Positions 51,101 through 64,000 of a stretch of 64,000 bases of DNA are shown here, piece after piece. The stretch's first letter is position 1, and every line of letters begins with the position of its first letter. Under the pieces are notes generated by a model, which did not search any database, was not told the origin of the DNA, and worked only from the letters and a program-made list of their open reading frames with translations. This DNA is from Smittia aterrima (lineage: Eukaryota; Arthropoda; Insecta; Diptera; Chironomidae). Location of the stretch: NCBI GenBank assembly GCA_033063855.1, contig CP093831.1:6758001-6822000 (forward strand), in the 5' to 3' direction. A program made the translations under genes and the position numbers.

Positions 51101-53183
51101 GTTATTTGTCAGATGACTTAACATTTAATCGTGTCGAGAGTCATCGATAGTCCCCATCTAGAAAATCCCAAACAAACATAGAGCTGAGCCTTTTCCAGCG
51201 AATGTTTTCCGATAATAACTTTCCATATTACTCCTTGCTCGGACCCATGATCTCGAAGAAAGCTTGCTCAGCTGATAAGAAACAAATCAGTTTACAGAAT
51301 ATTGATTTTCGCGCGAGACTGAACATTGTCGCTTAATGCAGCACAGAATTGAAAACTCTCCACTGGATTTCATTTTTCTGCTCCGTTCTCCTCGAATGTA
51401 AAAGAAAAACTTCCAATCTCTGTTTTGATCAAGCGAAAATGGAGAAGAAAAAAAATTAAATTTTCATAACTTAAGCTCGCCGTTTGAGTGAAAATTGCTT
51501 TTACTGTTGTCTAGCGAATAGAAGAAATATAAAACTTTTCAGATTTTTATTAGATTGAAACTTTAATAATCGAGCGAACACATTTCGTCCGAGCTCGAGT
51601 TTCGAGTCAATGCAAAAAAAAAGTCTGATAAGAACTGAGCTTCATCCAATCTCGAGCTATATTAAAGTGGTTTCAAGCGATACACACAAAAACCTGATTC
51701 AAAAGAGTCCGCAGAGGAAAAAAAAAGTTTCATGAATTTATCGATTAGCTCAAACGAGTGCAGAGCAAAACCTTAAATTCTTTCTTCATCAACGCAACTT
51801 ATGAGAAGGGAAAGTTACAAAAAAAAAGAAACATCATGAATACATAAATAATAAATTTCCAAACGTAAAGCAAGAAAGAAAAAATTTGCTCATCGGAGCG
51901 TGTTATTAAATTCCAAACGTAGAGAGGGAGCAAAAGCTCTGCTGCGGTTTTTGCTTCGACGACGAGAGCAACACTGGGCCGAGCGTTACGAGATGGGGAG
52001 CAAGAGAGAGAGGAGCATGAATTAAAATCTCTTTGAAAGAAAATCTTCCCAACACACGCGATGAATCTTGTCTCCCCTCCTGACCGGAGATATTTGATAA
52101 AGCTTTTGAATTATGGAGTTTTTCTTTCGAGGCGGCAAGAAAGACGATTTTGATTCATGAGAAATGAGGCCGCACAAATTTGTAAAATTAAGTTTCAATG
52201 GTTTTACTTCCCAATGAGTGGATTTAGGAAAAGTTTTGAGAGGAAAAGTAGAAACAATTTCCCAAGGAATTGAGTTTGAGTTTGTGGTTTCAAAAGAACA
52301 AGAGGGACGAGAAATTAGTTGAATCAATTGGGGGAAAGTTTTTGTAACTTAAGATTGTCGCATCATTTGCTGAATTAAAAATGTGGAAGAAAAAACTTTA
52401 TGAAAATTATTGACAAATGAAGCGAAATGGTTGATTTTCATTTTTAATAAATCGGAATCTTCAGAAGAAAAATAACGAATCTCTCAAGTTTTCTCTCGAA
52501 AAATTTGTTTCCTTAAACTTTTAATGATTTCAATTCACGAATCTTTGGAAACTCCCTGGCGCTTAAAGTTTTGACTTTCGTTAAATGAAATTTCCCCATC
52601 TCAAGCGATGACGAGAACTTTTAATATTGTGGAAAATGTTCAATTTGAAATAGCAAAAAGAATTTATTTCAAAATAATTATCAGAACGTTTGCAGTGTCT
52701 AGAACTCCTGCCGGAGATTTATTTGACCTTTGACAAGAGGAAAGGAAGCAACGAGAAGGGAGGCGTTCAGAAAAGGATCTGCCGGAAGAATTTAAACAAT
52801 TTAATTTATGATTTTGACCCTAATGGGAAATTTTTCTCGTTGACAACGCTTCTATAGGGCAGAAGGAAGAAGAAGAAACCTTTACTGTCCAAATTAGAAA
52901 TATTGCAAAAGCAAAAACGATGTTTTTCCAAAAGAAAATGGAAAATGGAATCAATTTCAATTAGGTCTTGTGAAAATTAGTGAGGACAAGCGAAGACATG
53001 AGATTGCGATCTAATAGAAACGACAATTGATCTGATTGAAATGTTTCTTTAACTTTTAACTTTAAAGTTTCTTTTTTCTTCTTCACTTTTCAGAATTTGA
53101 ACCCAACTCGTACAAGCAGCGAAACGACCGTCGGCTCGTTGTCCCGCAAACTTTCCTCAACTCATACACAAACTTATTTCTAA
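48197..53183 (+). CDS. Putative secreted peptide (neuropeptide-like) precursor, three exons, 95 aa
   Basis: Exon 1 is 48197-48266 (signal peptide, MKFFTFFGMLFAW..., cleavage expected near CSG/R, about residue 22). Exon 2 is 48406-48533 and exon 3 is 53094-53183 (TAA). Donors are CGAG/gtgatg and GCGAG/gtaata; acceptors are TTATCAG and CTTTTCAG. Phases 1 and 0 fit exactly (288 nt). After the signal peptide comes R-K (25-26), then a 17-residue segment with C27, C31, C36 and C43 (spacing C-x3-C-x4-C-x6-C; CSEEC...TC), then R-R (44-45), followed by GHPIIDEMMELLTHGLLHR, a Ser/Thr-rich stretch with a further R-K and the C-terminus LSSTHTQTYF. Dibasic sites around a disulphide-type peptide are the usual layout of insect prohormones. 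The E-C-x-A-x-A-C part loosely recalls trissin, but two of its cysteines are absent, so no name is given. Another frame is also open across exons 2 and 3. The 4.56-kb intron 2 could hide further exons. Confidence 0.45.
48534..53093 (+). other. Putative intron 2 of the peptide-precursor gene; no firm gene
   Basis: 4.56 kb of AT-rich sequence. Open stretches occur on both strands (for example 48890-49135 plus and 48630-48959 minus) but overlap one another and have no recognisable motif. I see no RNA gene or repeat beyond short A/T and GA runs. Confidence 0.35.
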
Positions 53184-53223
53184 GATGATTTCGTGGAAGG
53201 CGACTCATGATGCAGAAGAAAAT

Positions 53224-53229
53224 AATAAA
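53224..53229 (+). terminator. Poly(A) signal after the peptide-precursor gene (AATAAA)
   Basis: AATAAA lies 41 nt after the TAA at 53181-53183 and is followed by a GTGTTTTATG stretch. This supports 53094 onward being a genuine terminal exon of a plus-strand transcript. Confidence 0.4.
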
Positions 53230-56200
53230 GGATCAAGAACTATAAATGTGTTTTATGCATGGCGAATTGAAAAGTATCTGGACGACGCAACCCTTTCTCG
53301 TATTGAAGTCAATAAGATGACGACGATAAAGTTTTATGACATTGACGTGGCTTTGAATGGGAAAGGCGGTAAATTGAATAGTTCTCTGACTCAACTCGAA
53401 TATACCAGCAGCTTTATGACGATAATATTGAAAAGTTTTTATTTTCAAAAGAAACTTTCCTCGTCACTGAGCTAAAAGTTCAGGAAGTCTCGCGAAGTTC
53501 AAAGGAGTGAGAAGTTGATTGTTGCGATTCGCCTGAGAAAGAAAAGCTATAAAAAATTCATTCCTCCGCATAATGACGATCGTAAAACCGTAAATAGAAA
53601 GGAAACATCAAGAAAAGAAAGTTCGTGTCATCAACGTTTTCTTCTTATCAACCGTTCGTTGTGAACATTCACAATGAGCCGTCGAGTCGAGATGTGTCGC
53701 GTAATTTCCTACAATCGTTCTTGACTTGAAGTTCACATCGAGTTTAACTTCAGTTACGTCCTGAATTGTTCTTCGTAGAACGAAATTCTTGTGGAGATTT
53801 TCCAGGAAAGTTCAAAAGTTACGGTTTCATTCAAAAACATTAAATTGATTCTAGATTTTACATGTGACTAAACTTTCTCGTCGTCTTCCTCGGTGACTTT
53901 ATTCATAGCTCCACAGAAACTTTACTTACGGGACTTTGGATTCCTCTAAGTTCTTACTTGCTCTTCGTTGCGGTTCGCAGTAACTTTTTCCCACTCCAGA
54001 GCCAACAACATCTCGCCTTGATAAAAGTAAGTTATTGTTACATTTTCCTAATTTGTGCTGCACGAAAGCTACGCATGATCAACGTTCCAACTTTAACCGC
54101 AGCGCTACATCATGAAAGTGTAATGAAATTTTCTTCCCGAGATGTCTCCGGGACTCAACAAGACATCACTCTCTTGACTGCATTAGAGTGAGGTTTTCTG
54201 TGTTTCTTTCGCAGCGAAGATATCTCAAGCTATCAGGCACAGGGATGTGTGTCAAACTTAATTATTTATTCTTTTATTGCTTCCGCAAGGCCTCAAAGCA
54301 TGAACTAAGTTTCCTTCCGTCTCGATCCGTCCTTTACGAAACTTTCTCACAGCAAAAACACATTCAACAATCTCGTCGCAATGGAGAACATGTCACTGAG
54401 GAAAGTTTCAAGCCATACAACGTAATACATTTATTTATTTCCCGGCAACTTATTTCTTTTTTGCAGCTTTTCGTCTTTCTCTTCTTTTGCGTTTGCGATA
54501 ACATTAAAAAAATTTATGTAAATTGAATAAAATGAAAAACTTTTTTTCGTCTCTCCTGGCGCGTTTGCTACATTTCTTTGCTTCAAAGTCCGTAACACCG
54601 CCTCGTGTCTCTCCCAGCGCCTGTCGATTGAAAATTAAATTTATGTTGTGTCGGAAAAATTTCGTCGAAAGAAAAAACTTTGAAAAAGAATCTGTTTTGG
54701 TTTCTGTGGGATTAGCAGTGGGCAGTTTGAATTTTTTTTTAATGTTGCTGATTACAGAAATATAACATGAAAGAAATTTTGAACGTTTTCATTGCTTCGC
54801 TGATCAAATAAAGCGAAACGCTGTTTGAAAATCGTTCTTCAAAAGAGATCTTTTCTCCGCATTGAATCGAGTGTTTCCTGAGTTTTCATGACATTAAAAG
54901 CAAATGAACTTGCTACGAACCGCATTTACTAAATAACTGAGCATCTCACGCTCCATTAATAATGAAGCGAAAGGAGATTTGGAGCGAATTAAACGATTAG
55001 TTTGCCTTCCGTTGCACGCAATTCAACTCACAGAAAATTAAGGCAATCTCGACACTTGCGGAATTCACGCGAGCTTGCAGGAGAAAGCTTTTCGCTTTCA
55101 ATTCTTGATTCGAGTGAGACGCAGAGAAAAAGAGAACGAAAGAAAACTCCTTTGAGAAAACTTTTCCAATTTCCCTCTCAAAGTGTCAATAAGCCAAACG
55201 GTTCGATAAGTTTCCTTAAAACTACACTTTTAGCGTTCGCTTTCGGAATGAAAAATAAGTCTTTACCTAAAGTTTTCCCTCGGCACGAACTTTCGGCCTC
55301 TCAAAAGAAGATCAGCAGAGAAAAAAAAATCCAGTAAAGTTTTTAACGAAAAGTGCCCGGAGAGCAAAAAAGCTGAAGAGAAAACTTGTATTTCAAACAT
55401 AAATTTTTAATTTACAGCCCTCTATAGCTTATTTATTGCAAGATGTCGAGGTTTAGTGAACCATTAACTGCTCGATAAATGTCATTATATCTTAAACCTA
55501 TCCGAAAAACAATGGAGTGATTTATCGAGTTCACTAATGTAATTTATTTGTTCGAACTTTATGTAAATCTAGAGTTATTTTTGTTCACTGTTCGATTCGG
55601 GCGAGGAGAAAGTTTTTAGAGTTTAAACTTAATTTTCAAATTGAAGTGTTGTTCCATGTTTGTAAGCGTCGGATTTTATTTCGGGCTTTTAATTGAATTT
55701 CCAGAGAATATTTGAACAATTCTGAATGTGACTATGTAAGTGTTGATAAGCAAACAATGAACAAAGCTGACAATTATTAAGAGCCTGAGTAATTAATACG
55801 ATGCGATATTCGATTGGTGACAGGGAGCATCTAAATGTTCTTGAAACAATTGAACATAAAGTTTCCCTTCGTAAGAGGAAGATGACGCTGGAATCGTTAA
55901 AATCATTCAAATATGTGAAGACCGTTAAATTAAACAACGACAGAATTTATTTTATTTTAGTAAAGTAAGAATTTGTAAGTGGAGGTTCAGATTGTTAGTT
56001 TAAATCTACCTTCCATGTAGTTAGCCTTCAATTAAAAATTAAAACAAAGTTTTTAACTATTTATATGAAATAAAATGACGAAGCAACTGCCACGCAGCAA
56101 GAAGAACTCACTTCGTTTCATCAAATAACACAAACATCGTTCATCTCTTTCTCGCCAACATAAATTTTCATGTTCGTTTCCCTCTCATTGTTCGTCTCCA

Positions 56201-59200
56201 CCCTAACACGAACGTAACCAATATAAAGCATCAACATCTGCCATATTTATTTCTAAATGAACACAACACTGAAATAAACAAAACCGAAAAAGTTTGATAT
56301 TTTTATCGCACGCATAAATAATTCGTCGTCACACGAAGCTCCCGATTATTTGTTGCTCTAGCCGCCCAAAACTAACATAAATAATTTAAACGATTTCAAA
56401 GCAGAGTGACAAGGAAGCTGTGCATAAATTTTCGCCTCGAACACTCTGAATTCAATGTTAGAACATTCATGAAACTTTAATTCTTCATTGCTAATCCTAC
56501 CCTCTTAAAACTTCTGGTCCGACTCGAATGTAAAGCACTTTCCGAGACTGGCTTGTGATCGAAAATATTTATTTTAATTTTATGATAGCGCCATTGAAAA
56601 TTTAAAATTCAAAATTTCCTTTTTTTGCAGGCAAATTAATTTCGAGCAGATTTAAAATCTTTTATGGATCGAGAATAGAACTAAGCTCGAGAACGAGCAA
56701 AAGAAGATTTTTTTTGCTGATAGAATCGAGTGGAAGAGCGTTAAGTATTAAAAATCACAGACTGAGTTCATGAATTACATGAAAATTAAGAATTAATTGC
56801 AATAACATTGAGAATTACAAAGTGATTAGCGGCTGGGACAGTTTCGCCAGAAAAATCGTTGCCTAATTAATATAAAGAATAAAACTTGCAACTGATCGTC
56901 ATCAAAATGATCCTCCTTGGTCTTAATGACATTTATTGCTCTCCATCCTTATTTAGATGAACGTGAAAATTACAATTTTGTTATCCGTGGCTTTACAAAC
57001 GCGATGTTTAAAAAGCGCTTTAACGATTGCGATGAAGAAAGGAAAGAAGCCACGAAAGAGAAAGAATCATAAAAATTTTGATTGATGATCCACTTTAGCG
57101 TTAAAATTGGCTTAAACCTTTTCTTCTCCTTTTCGGGTAATGATCTACTGTAGAAGCAAATGAAATGAGCATCAAATTGTTAACAATCATTGTCGGTTGG
57201 CTGGCTGTTTAATGAAGAAGACTAATTTCGAATTATTGTCGGACCTGTGAGTCTTAGTGAAACAAAGATTCGCAAAATTCTGAATGTTCTCTTTGTAATT
57301 TAAATTTCAATCATGAAATCTTAAACATTTTCCTTTTCTGTTGAAAGGAAATTGAATTTGAATATTTCATCAATCGATTCTCATGTGAGGTTCATAAATC
57401 TGCATCGTAACATCCTCACAAGATTTCCTGAGAGAATTTACATTTTAATTACAAATCAAGAGTAAAATATTCATCAATGTAATTGAATAATAATCGTAAG
57501 CTGCGCAATGAACTAATTTCTGTTGTAATTCCGATGAAAATATTTAGCCCAATCGATGATTTCAGTTCGGAAGCTGGCGGCAAAAATCAGAGGGAAAATT
57601 TCTAATGTGATTTGAACGAGCAGCTGAGATCTCTTCTCTAAATCAACAAAATTAATTTCTCGAACTTGCTTGATCTGCAAATTTATTTTCTTCTGATGTT
57701 GAAGAGCAGAAGAGATCTAGTCAAGTTTTTATGACGTTTACCTTTTTTGGGCAGAAAAATGTTCGATGAAAACGAATTTTATTCGACATTTTATTGAGGG
57801 TCACTTTATCGATGATATCACAAAAGCTTCGGTTCTTAAAAAAACCTTTTTCTTCAAACTTTCCTTAAACATTCGTCTTTCTTCTTTCTTTCTCCGCGCT
57901 GCCCCATAAACAGCAATAAATTAAAACACCCATCGCTTCACCGCGAAGCCTTTGAATGCGCGAGATAATTTATAACACGTTTAGTATCATTGTTAGTGCT
58001 GTAGCATACATTATAGCTTTGCTTTCTCTGTCTCTCTTGCTCCCGCTTACTGGCAATCGCGATGATTTAAAGACGATTTTCAATGCTTGGAGATTCAGCT
58101 TCAAATCCTTTTGTGAGATCGAAGGCATTTTTCGGCGTCAAACAGTAGCCAACGAAGATTTCATTATTCGGCTTTTACATTTTTTCTTTCTCTTCATCTC
58201 CACCTCGAACGCTTCTCTTTCCATAAGTTATCAGTTTTCAAGAGGAGATGAACTAAATCTCAGTGATTGTTTAATTTTCAAAGGCACTCAGTGACAACGA
58301 TGCTTTGAAGTTATTCAAATCATCCACACGAGAATAAACAAATAACCCGACACGCTCGACGAAGAAAGATAATTAATCCGAATAGAGCTTTTATGGATTG
58401 TCGCGCGTTGTTGAGATTAGCTTCGCACTATAGATCAAAGCCTTTGAAGGAATGTTATGCGTTTTCATTATAAAGTCAAACGATCTTGCCAATAGACGCC
58501 GAGAAACTTCTTCCTCGTTTTCACTTTAAGCTCAGGTAGCTCATCTCTCATAATGAGCGAAGCAAATTGGAAATTTATGAGATTCTTGTAAAACTGTAAC
58601 ATGAAGTGACGCGACCACAAAAATGAAAAAGATTCCTTCGTTTGACTTTCGAGCGTCATAAAATTGACTCGTGGACAAAAAGCCATAAAACTTGGAATTT
58701 CCGGATAAAGACCATGGGCGATATTTCATGGAGCAAAGTTTGATATTCATGACGGAGAAGTTTTAAATTAGGAAATTCATTAGAAGCTCTTTGTTATGAG
58801 CTTGAATCAATTTATAGTTAGGACACGAGTCGGCTCGATGAAACAGCATTAAGTGGAGCAGGAGAACGAGAAATAGCGAAATTGTCATTAATCTAGCGTC
58901 GTCGTCGTTATCTGCGCATAGCCACACACAACAGGCGTCGTGATGGATTATTGGCAATAAATTGCTCGTTTGACGGCCGAAAACATCGTCGCTCGGACCA
59001 GATACTTGCAATCAAACCGAAACACTTTGAAGTCTCACGAATTATTCCCTCGGAACTTAGCTGAGCGAAGAAGCGAAGCTTAACGTGAATGGTAAATTAC
59101 TCATCGACGATTGAAGAAGGAACACAAAAAAGCTTAAATAAATTTTCCCAACTACTGTTTGAGCTCGTCGCAATCACAAAGAAATCGTCTTGTTTGTTGG

Positions 59201-62200
59201 TTTTCTCGCTGGAATTGTGCTCAGCTCTGTTTTCTCATGTGCGGCATTGTAGTCAGTACGATCATGAATTCCAAACATATGCCATTGATTGATTATGCTT
59301 CTTTGTTCAGCTCGAAGCTTCTTTATTTTTTGTTAGCGCGGACTTCGAATAGAGAATAATTAACTGTACATTTTCTCGCATTCAGAGGTTTTTAATTAAT
59401 TAAAAGAGTTCTTCGCCGCTTTTTGTTAAAGAAGAGAGAGAGAAAATATTTTTTTGAGTAATTATCATGGGAAAAGTTTTCGGGGTTTTCGCGATCGATT
59501 TGTGAAGCACTTGTGAACTTATAATTGTAAACTTTTAATTATTAACTGCTCGGAACAAAGAAGCCTTACTCACGGCAATTGCACAACGTGAATCCTCACG
59601 TGAACTAAACTAAAATGCATTGAAAGGTTTCAAATGTCGCTTTTCTTATTAAGTTTTGTAGGCTCATAAATTTATTTAAAGAAAATTATCTAAAAGCAAC
59701 TAACGTCATTGCGAGTGTCGCAAAACTCTTCTGTCATGGTTCATTTATAAAAAATCATTTTACGATCACATTACGAGCGATACAATCGCTTGATTGCGGG
59801 TCTTTTGAACTCTGGCAGCGGCGAACGGGACGAAGTGCGAGAGAAAGAGACTACAAAGCTTTCCAGCCTTTGCCTGATCAGATCTTGAACTCAACTAGTG
59901 TTGTTGCTTCATAATTTAAATAAATGGACATTTTCTTCAGACGAAACCTCAAAATCTGAGACGAAGAATCTACAAGAAATCAGCTACCGAATATTAAAAT
60001 TTTTATGCGTCGAATTTGAATAAAATCAGTTAAAAAATTATTAATTTCATTTTCTAAGTTATCATTCGTGTTGGTCGATGCGTTGATCATCATCTTACTC
60101 CTCTTCCTCCCGCTGGCAACTCAAATTTATTAAGAAAACATTTTTTATTCATTTTCTTCTCTCGAACGTAATGAAATCAACTTTTTTTTTAAATTATGGT
60201 CCCATTAGAGATCATAAATTATATGTCATCGGAATGCTCAGAAACCGCTTCTGTTTGTTCCATCCGAGAGATTCTCGCACAGCACAAGCCGGACTCATTG
60301 TTTGGGGGCTTGGACGAGTCGATTTCTGGCCGTGCTACGAGTGGAGATATTGGACGACGATGAAATTTGTTCTTTTATTTTCGTGATTTTCGTGAACAGT
60401 AAAATGTCTCAAGATTAAAATTCGATTCCATTTAGCTTTCTTCTCAAACGTAGATGACACGATTCGTTACTGTATTAAACTTTCGGGTGTCTTTATGATA
60501 ATATGAATATATCAAAATTCCATTCTTTCTTCTTGATGTTCGCTCCGAACCTTTGCCAAAAAAAAATATAAAATAATAAAGGCACGTCGCTCGTTTGCTC
60601 TCAACTCACTCCCGCATTCGGACTTTGAAGTGTTGAATTTAAAATTACCTACCAAGTTAAATGTTATTTTTATTAGATTTCGCTGCTGGAGATTCTTTCT
60701 CGACTAACGTTTTCGTATCGGAAACTGTTTCGTGTTGGAGTCAATTTGAATAAAAGCTCTGCTGGAGTCCCTGGATGTGCATAATTTTTAACAGTCATCG
60801 CTCGGGAATCTGAGGAAGCACAAAGGTGAGCGGTGGAGAGAGAGAAAACTGCTTTTTTATTATTTATGATTTTTGATTTTTAATTAAATTATTTAAATGA
60901 GATTATCTGTGGTAGTCAGAAGAGAAGTTTTTTTTTTGCAACTCGTAAATTCCTGGAGCGGTTGCTGAAAGCGAAAGGAGAGAGATTTCGGTAATTTAAA
61001 GACAGGTTGCGGGACGAAGAGTGTTAAATTAGAGCTGCGAGAGTGTCAACAGATTTACGAATGCCCAGAAGCCAACGACACTTCGCCATATGATTGCGAT
61101 TTATGGCAGATCTCGAAGATCATCGCAAAAACAAACAGAGCGAACCCCTTTCAAGTCCATTCAACCGAGTTTATTACTTTTCTCTTTCACTGTTGAATGT
61201 TATTCGCTTGCTTCTCGGAGAATCCATCAAAACTAATCAAAAATTAATAACAAATTTTTCCTGCCATGCCTTCTCTTTATCAGGCTTAGATTCATTGGTG
61301 CGAACGCAAAATGAAACTCTCGGGGGATGAAATTTTAACCAAATGTTTACATCGAGAACTAAACGAAACCGCAGGAAAATGAATAATTTGTTGCAGAAGG
61401 TGATTTGCTTCCACGATGATTCCGTTCATCCGGAAAATGCTTGAGCGACCCTTCGTTCGCTTCTGATTTCAACGGAACCCTCAAATGTAGCGAGACGATT
61501 GCATTACAACGCCGAGCATTTAATGTGCTCAAAACGGCAAACGTAATTGAGTAACAATTGGATGCTTCTCGTGCTGACTTTCCACCAAAACAAAATTGCG
61601 GGATATCTCGTCATCATCATCTGGTTACATTTTGAAACTTCTACGTTGCGCAATATTTTCTGAAGAAAGTTAAAAACGGATCGTGACTGCAATGAAACTA
61701 AAGTCACCCTCTCTCACCTTGAACCTAATTTGGAAAGACCAAAAAACAAAAGAAGGTTGCGCGATCATTCTCATGCAAATGTCTAAGTCGTAAATTAAAT
61801 TTTAACAACCTGCAACCACAAAGTAAAAATATTAAAATTTGTGGAATTTCCTGAATGCTCCTTCCTTAAAATTCCTTCTTTTCATCGACTTAATGGTTGC
61901 ATAACAACAAAAGGACACAAGAAACTGTTTCATTCCGCTCCGGAGCGGTCTTCGAATGTTGATATTCATAAAAGGATTTCAATTCTTTATTCGATGAAAC
62001 TTTAAACGCGCCGCATCGCTATTCAGAGTCCATAATTGATCAGGAATGTGTCATTCGTCTTATCGTCGATCGGATGCGATGAACAATGAGACCGTCAAGA
62101 AATGGAACTTTGTCGCTTTGTTGTGAACAAGTGAATCAAAATTAAATGATTTTCCTTCACCTGCTATTGACATAGCCAGACAAAGAGGCAACGAAATGAA

Positions 62201-64000
62201 AAGGAAAATTGTTTTTCGATTAATTTGAAACTTCACTGCGTTTGAGTGAAGTCTGAGAAAGCAATTTCTAATTGAAAGCGATTTCCCTTCGACGCTCTGT
62301 AACAACAATTCATTTAAAGTTGCATTAAAATCGAAAAAAAAAGAAGTTAAGAAATTCCGGCAAATCGTTTCACTCGACGCTCGATTAACTTGGGAGCATT
62401 TGTGTGTTTACCTATCGGCAATCCTCAAAGTAAAGATTAAATCTTCTTCTATCCTCATCATCGAGCCATCATCATCTTCTTTAAATTTATCTTCGATCAT
62501 CTTCATGCGAGATCTTTGAGCATTCGGCAATGCAAAAAAAAACGGAGAGAAAAGTGTCGACGGTAAGTGAAACACTCAACGTTTTCCACTCGATCGCTTC
62601 TCATTAACTTCAAAAAGCTTCAAGCTCACATTGGCATCTCCTTTAATGGTTTTTTGCGTAAAACGTCAAGATAAGTTTTCGAGTTTTGCGTTTGGCTGGA
62701 AATAAACGTCGGGACTTTTCAAAGAGCTCTTGAAAGCGATGATCGATTGTAATGATGCGAAAGAAGTTTGCAGAGTCGAGTGGCGTTTCCTTCGTTTGTG
62801 AGGTTAAAGGTTCGTAATTCGAGTTTTTATTGCACAAGCGACTTTGCATTATCAAAAATGAAAAATACGTCAAATGATTAATTTCAATGACAGAGAGACA
62901 AAACTGGAATGAAACGAAGAAAGCAAATATGGCAACGTCCTCAGCATGAAACATACCAAATAAAGAGAGAAATAATTTAATTCCACTCCTCAAACTAGCT
63001 TTGCGCAACAATAAACAATTCGCTTCTTCATGCGATACGAATAATTCCTTTTCAATTTCAACTTTTGATACATTCAATGATACTGAAAATAACAAAACTT
63101 TACCCCCGTCCTTCGCCTTTTAGACAATTGGCTGATCGTTGGAAAGGGAACTGACAGCAGAATTTACAGATGGCATTTTTTAAAAAATAAAATGTTAGAC
63201 GCTCGATGATTTCTATAAGCTTTTTTTTATTATTTTAATACCTTTTGTATGTGAGAGTGCAGTTTGCTATTAATAATTCAGAGAGAGAAAGACTCATACT
63301 CGGGGTGAAGTAAGTAATTCTGATCCCGGAGCTTAAAGTAAACAAGGCTGACTCTAACGTTTTATTTGCGTTCGGCCCTTGGCTCGAGGAAGGAAAGTTT
63401 CGTCTATGAAATCGCGTATTTTGACACTTACTAATCACGGATAATCACATGGAAGCACAACGTTGATGCTACTCGGCGTGACGAAGCCTCAATAAAGTCA
63501 AAAACTGTTAATTTTCTTCCAGCGCTTTTATTTGCCGTAATGATTTAGGAAATGATTACTTTAAAACTTTAATGTGATTTAACTTTTTAAGCACATTATT
63601 GGGCTCTTAAGCAGCAACAATCAACACAGCGATTTAATTCGGCTTGCTCCTTTTTCAGGGGAACTTCTTGAAGATGATAATTATGATGTAATTTGAACAG
63701 ATAATCGTGAGATTAGAAGATGCCCCAGACGTGAAGGCAGAAGTTAAGGATTTTCGCAATTTCAGGGCTTGCCCACCAATCTCGAAAATGTTTCGCAATC
63801 TTCTCCAGACAGCTCCGCATTCGTTGTCAAGAGAACAACACAGGAAAGGGAGTGACAATTAGCCGTGTCGTTCAAACCTTTTCAAAATTTCCATTTCTTT
63901 GTGTCGATCGTGCTCAGCTAAAAAGCGAGAAAAGTCACAATCTCAATATTTCTCACATGACAATTCTTCAACAGATCGTTCAGAGTCTGAATACAATTAT
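53230..64000. other. No firm gene in the right-hand 10.8 kb
   Basis: AT-rich DNA with short A/T and GA runs and a CGT triplet run (58896-58909). Weak candidates are a 112-codon two-helix frame at 57956-58294 (plus) and a 41-codon signal-peptide-like frame at 58763-58888 (minus). Nothing is recognised as a known family. Confidence 0.4.

Noticed and set aside
62643..63095. 150-codon open frame on the minus strand
   Set aside because: No recognisable motif, composition resembles flanking non-coding DNA, and neither splice sites nor promoter elements support it.
1..64000. tRNA, rRNA, CRISPR array, transposon ends or viral remnants
   Set aside because: No tRNA B-box-like sites with matching arms, no regularly spaced repeats, no transposase, reverse transcriptase or integrase motifs, and no long terminal or inverted repeats were seen on reading.

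Overview
This is eukaryotic, AT-rich, gene-poor DNA. It has spliced genes with GT-AG introns, no operons, and no rRNA, tRNA, CRISPR array or recognisable transposon. The best-recognised gene is a Kirre/Roughest (NEPH/IRRE) immunoglobulin-superfamily receptor whose fourth and fifth Ig domains read most like fly Kirre. Together with a DUF1091-type secreted protein, very short introns inside genes and long empty tracts, this suggests a dipteran insect, probably a lower (nematoceran) fly. That placement is inference.

Layout. 1-14 kb: no firm gene, only weak candidate exons. 14.0-22.8 kb, minus strand: a three-exon gene assembled here by reading frame and splice phase, encoding an unrecognised 150-residue membrane protein. 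22.8-32.8 kb: no firm gene; presumably upstream or intronic sequence of the receptor gene. 32.85-36.1 kb, plus strand: kirre, with a 5' untranslated stretch carrying two upstream ORFs and six coding exons that join exactly into an 847-residue receptor. 36.1-43.8 kb: non-coding. 43.8-44.6 kb, plus strand: a compact two-exon gene for a 174-residue secreted DUF1091-like protein, with TATA and poly(A) motifs. 48.2-53.2 kb, plus strand: a phase-consistent three-exon model for a 95-residue secreted precursor in which a 17-residue, four-cysteine peptide lies between two dibasic sites; it looks like a neuropeptide precursor and is the most novel-looking item. 53.3-64 kb: no firm gene.

The genes do not form an evident pathway. 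Kirre-family receptors act at the cell surface in myoblast fusion, axon sorting and eye patterning. The DUF1091-like protein and the peptide precursor are both predicted to be secreted, and the minus-strand protein is predicted to sit in membranes. All exon joins are manual inference from splice sites and phase; none has transcript support here.
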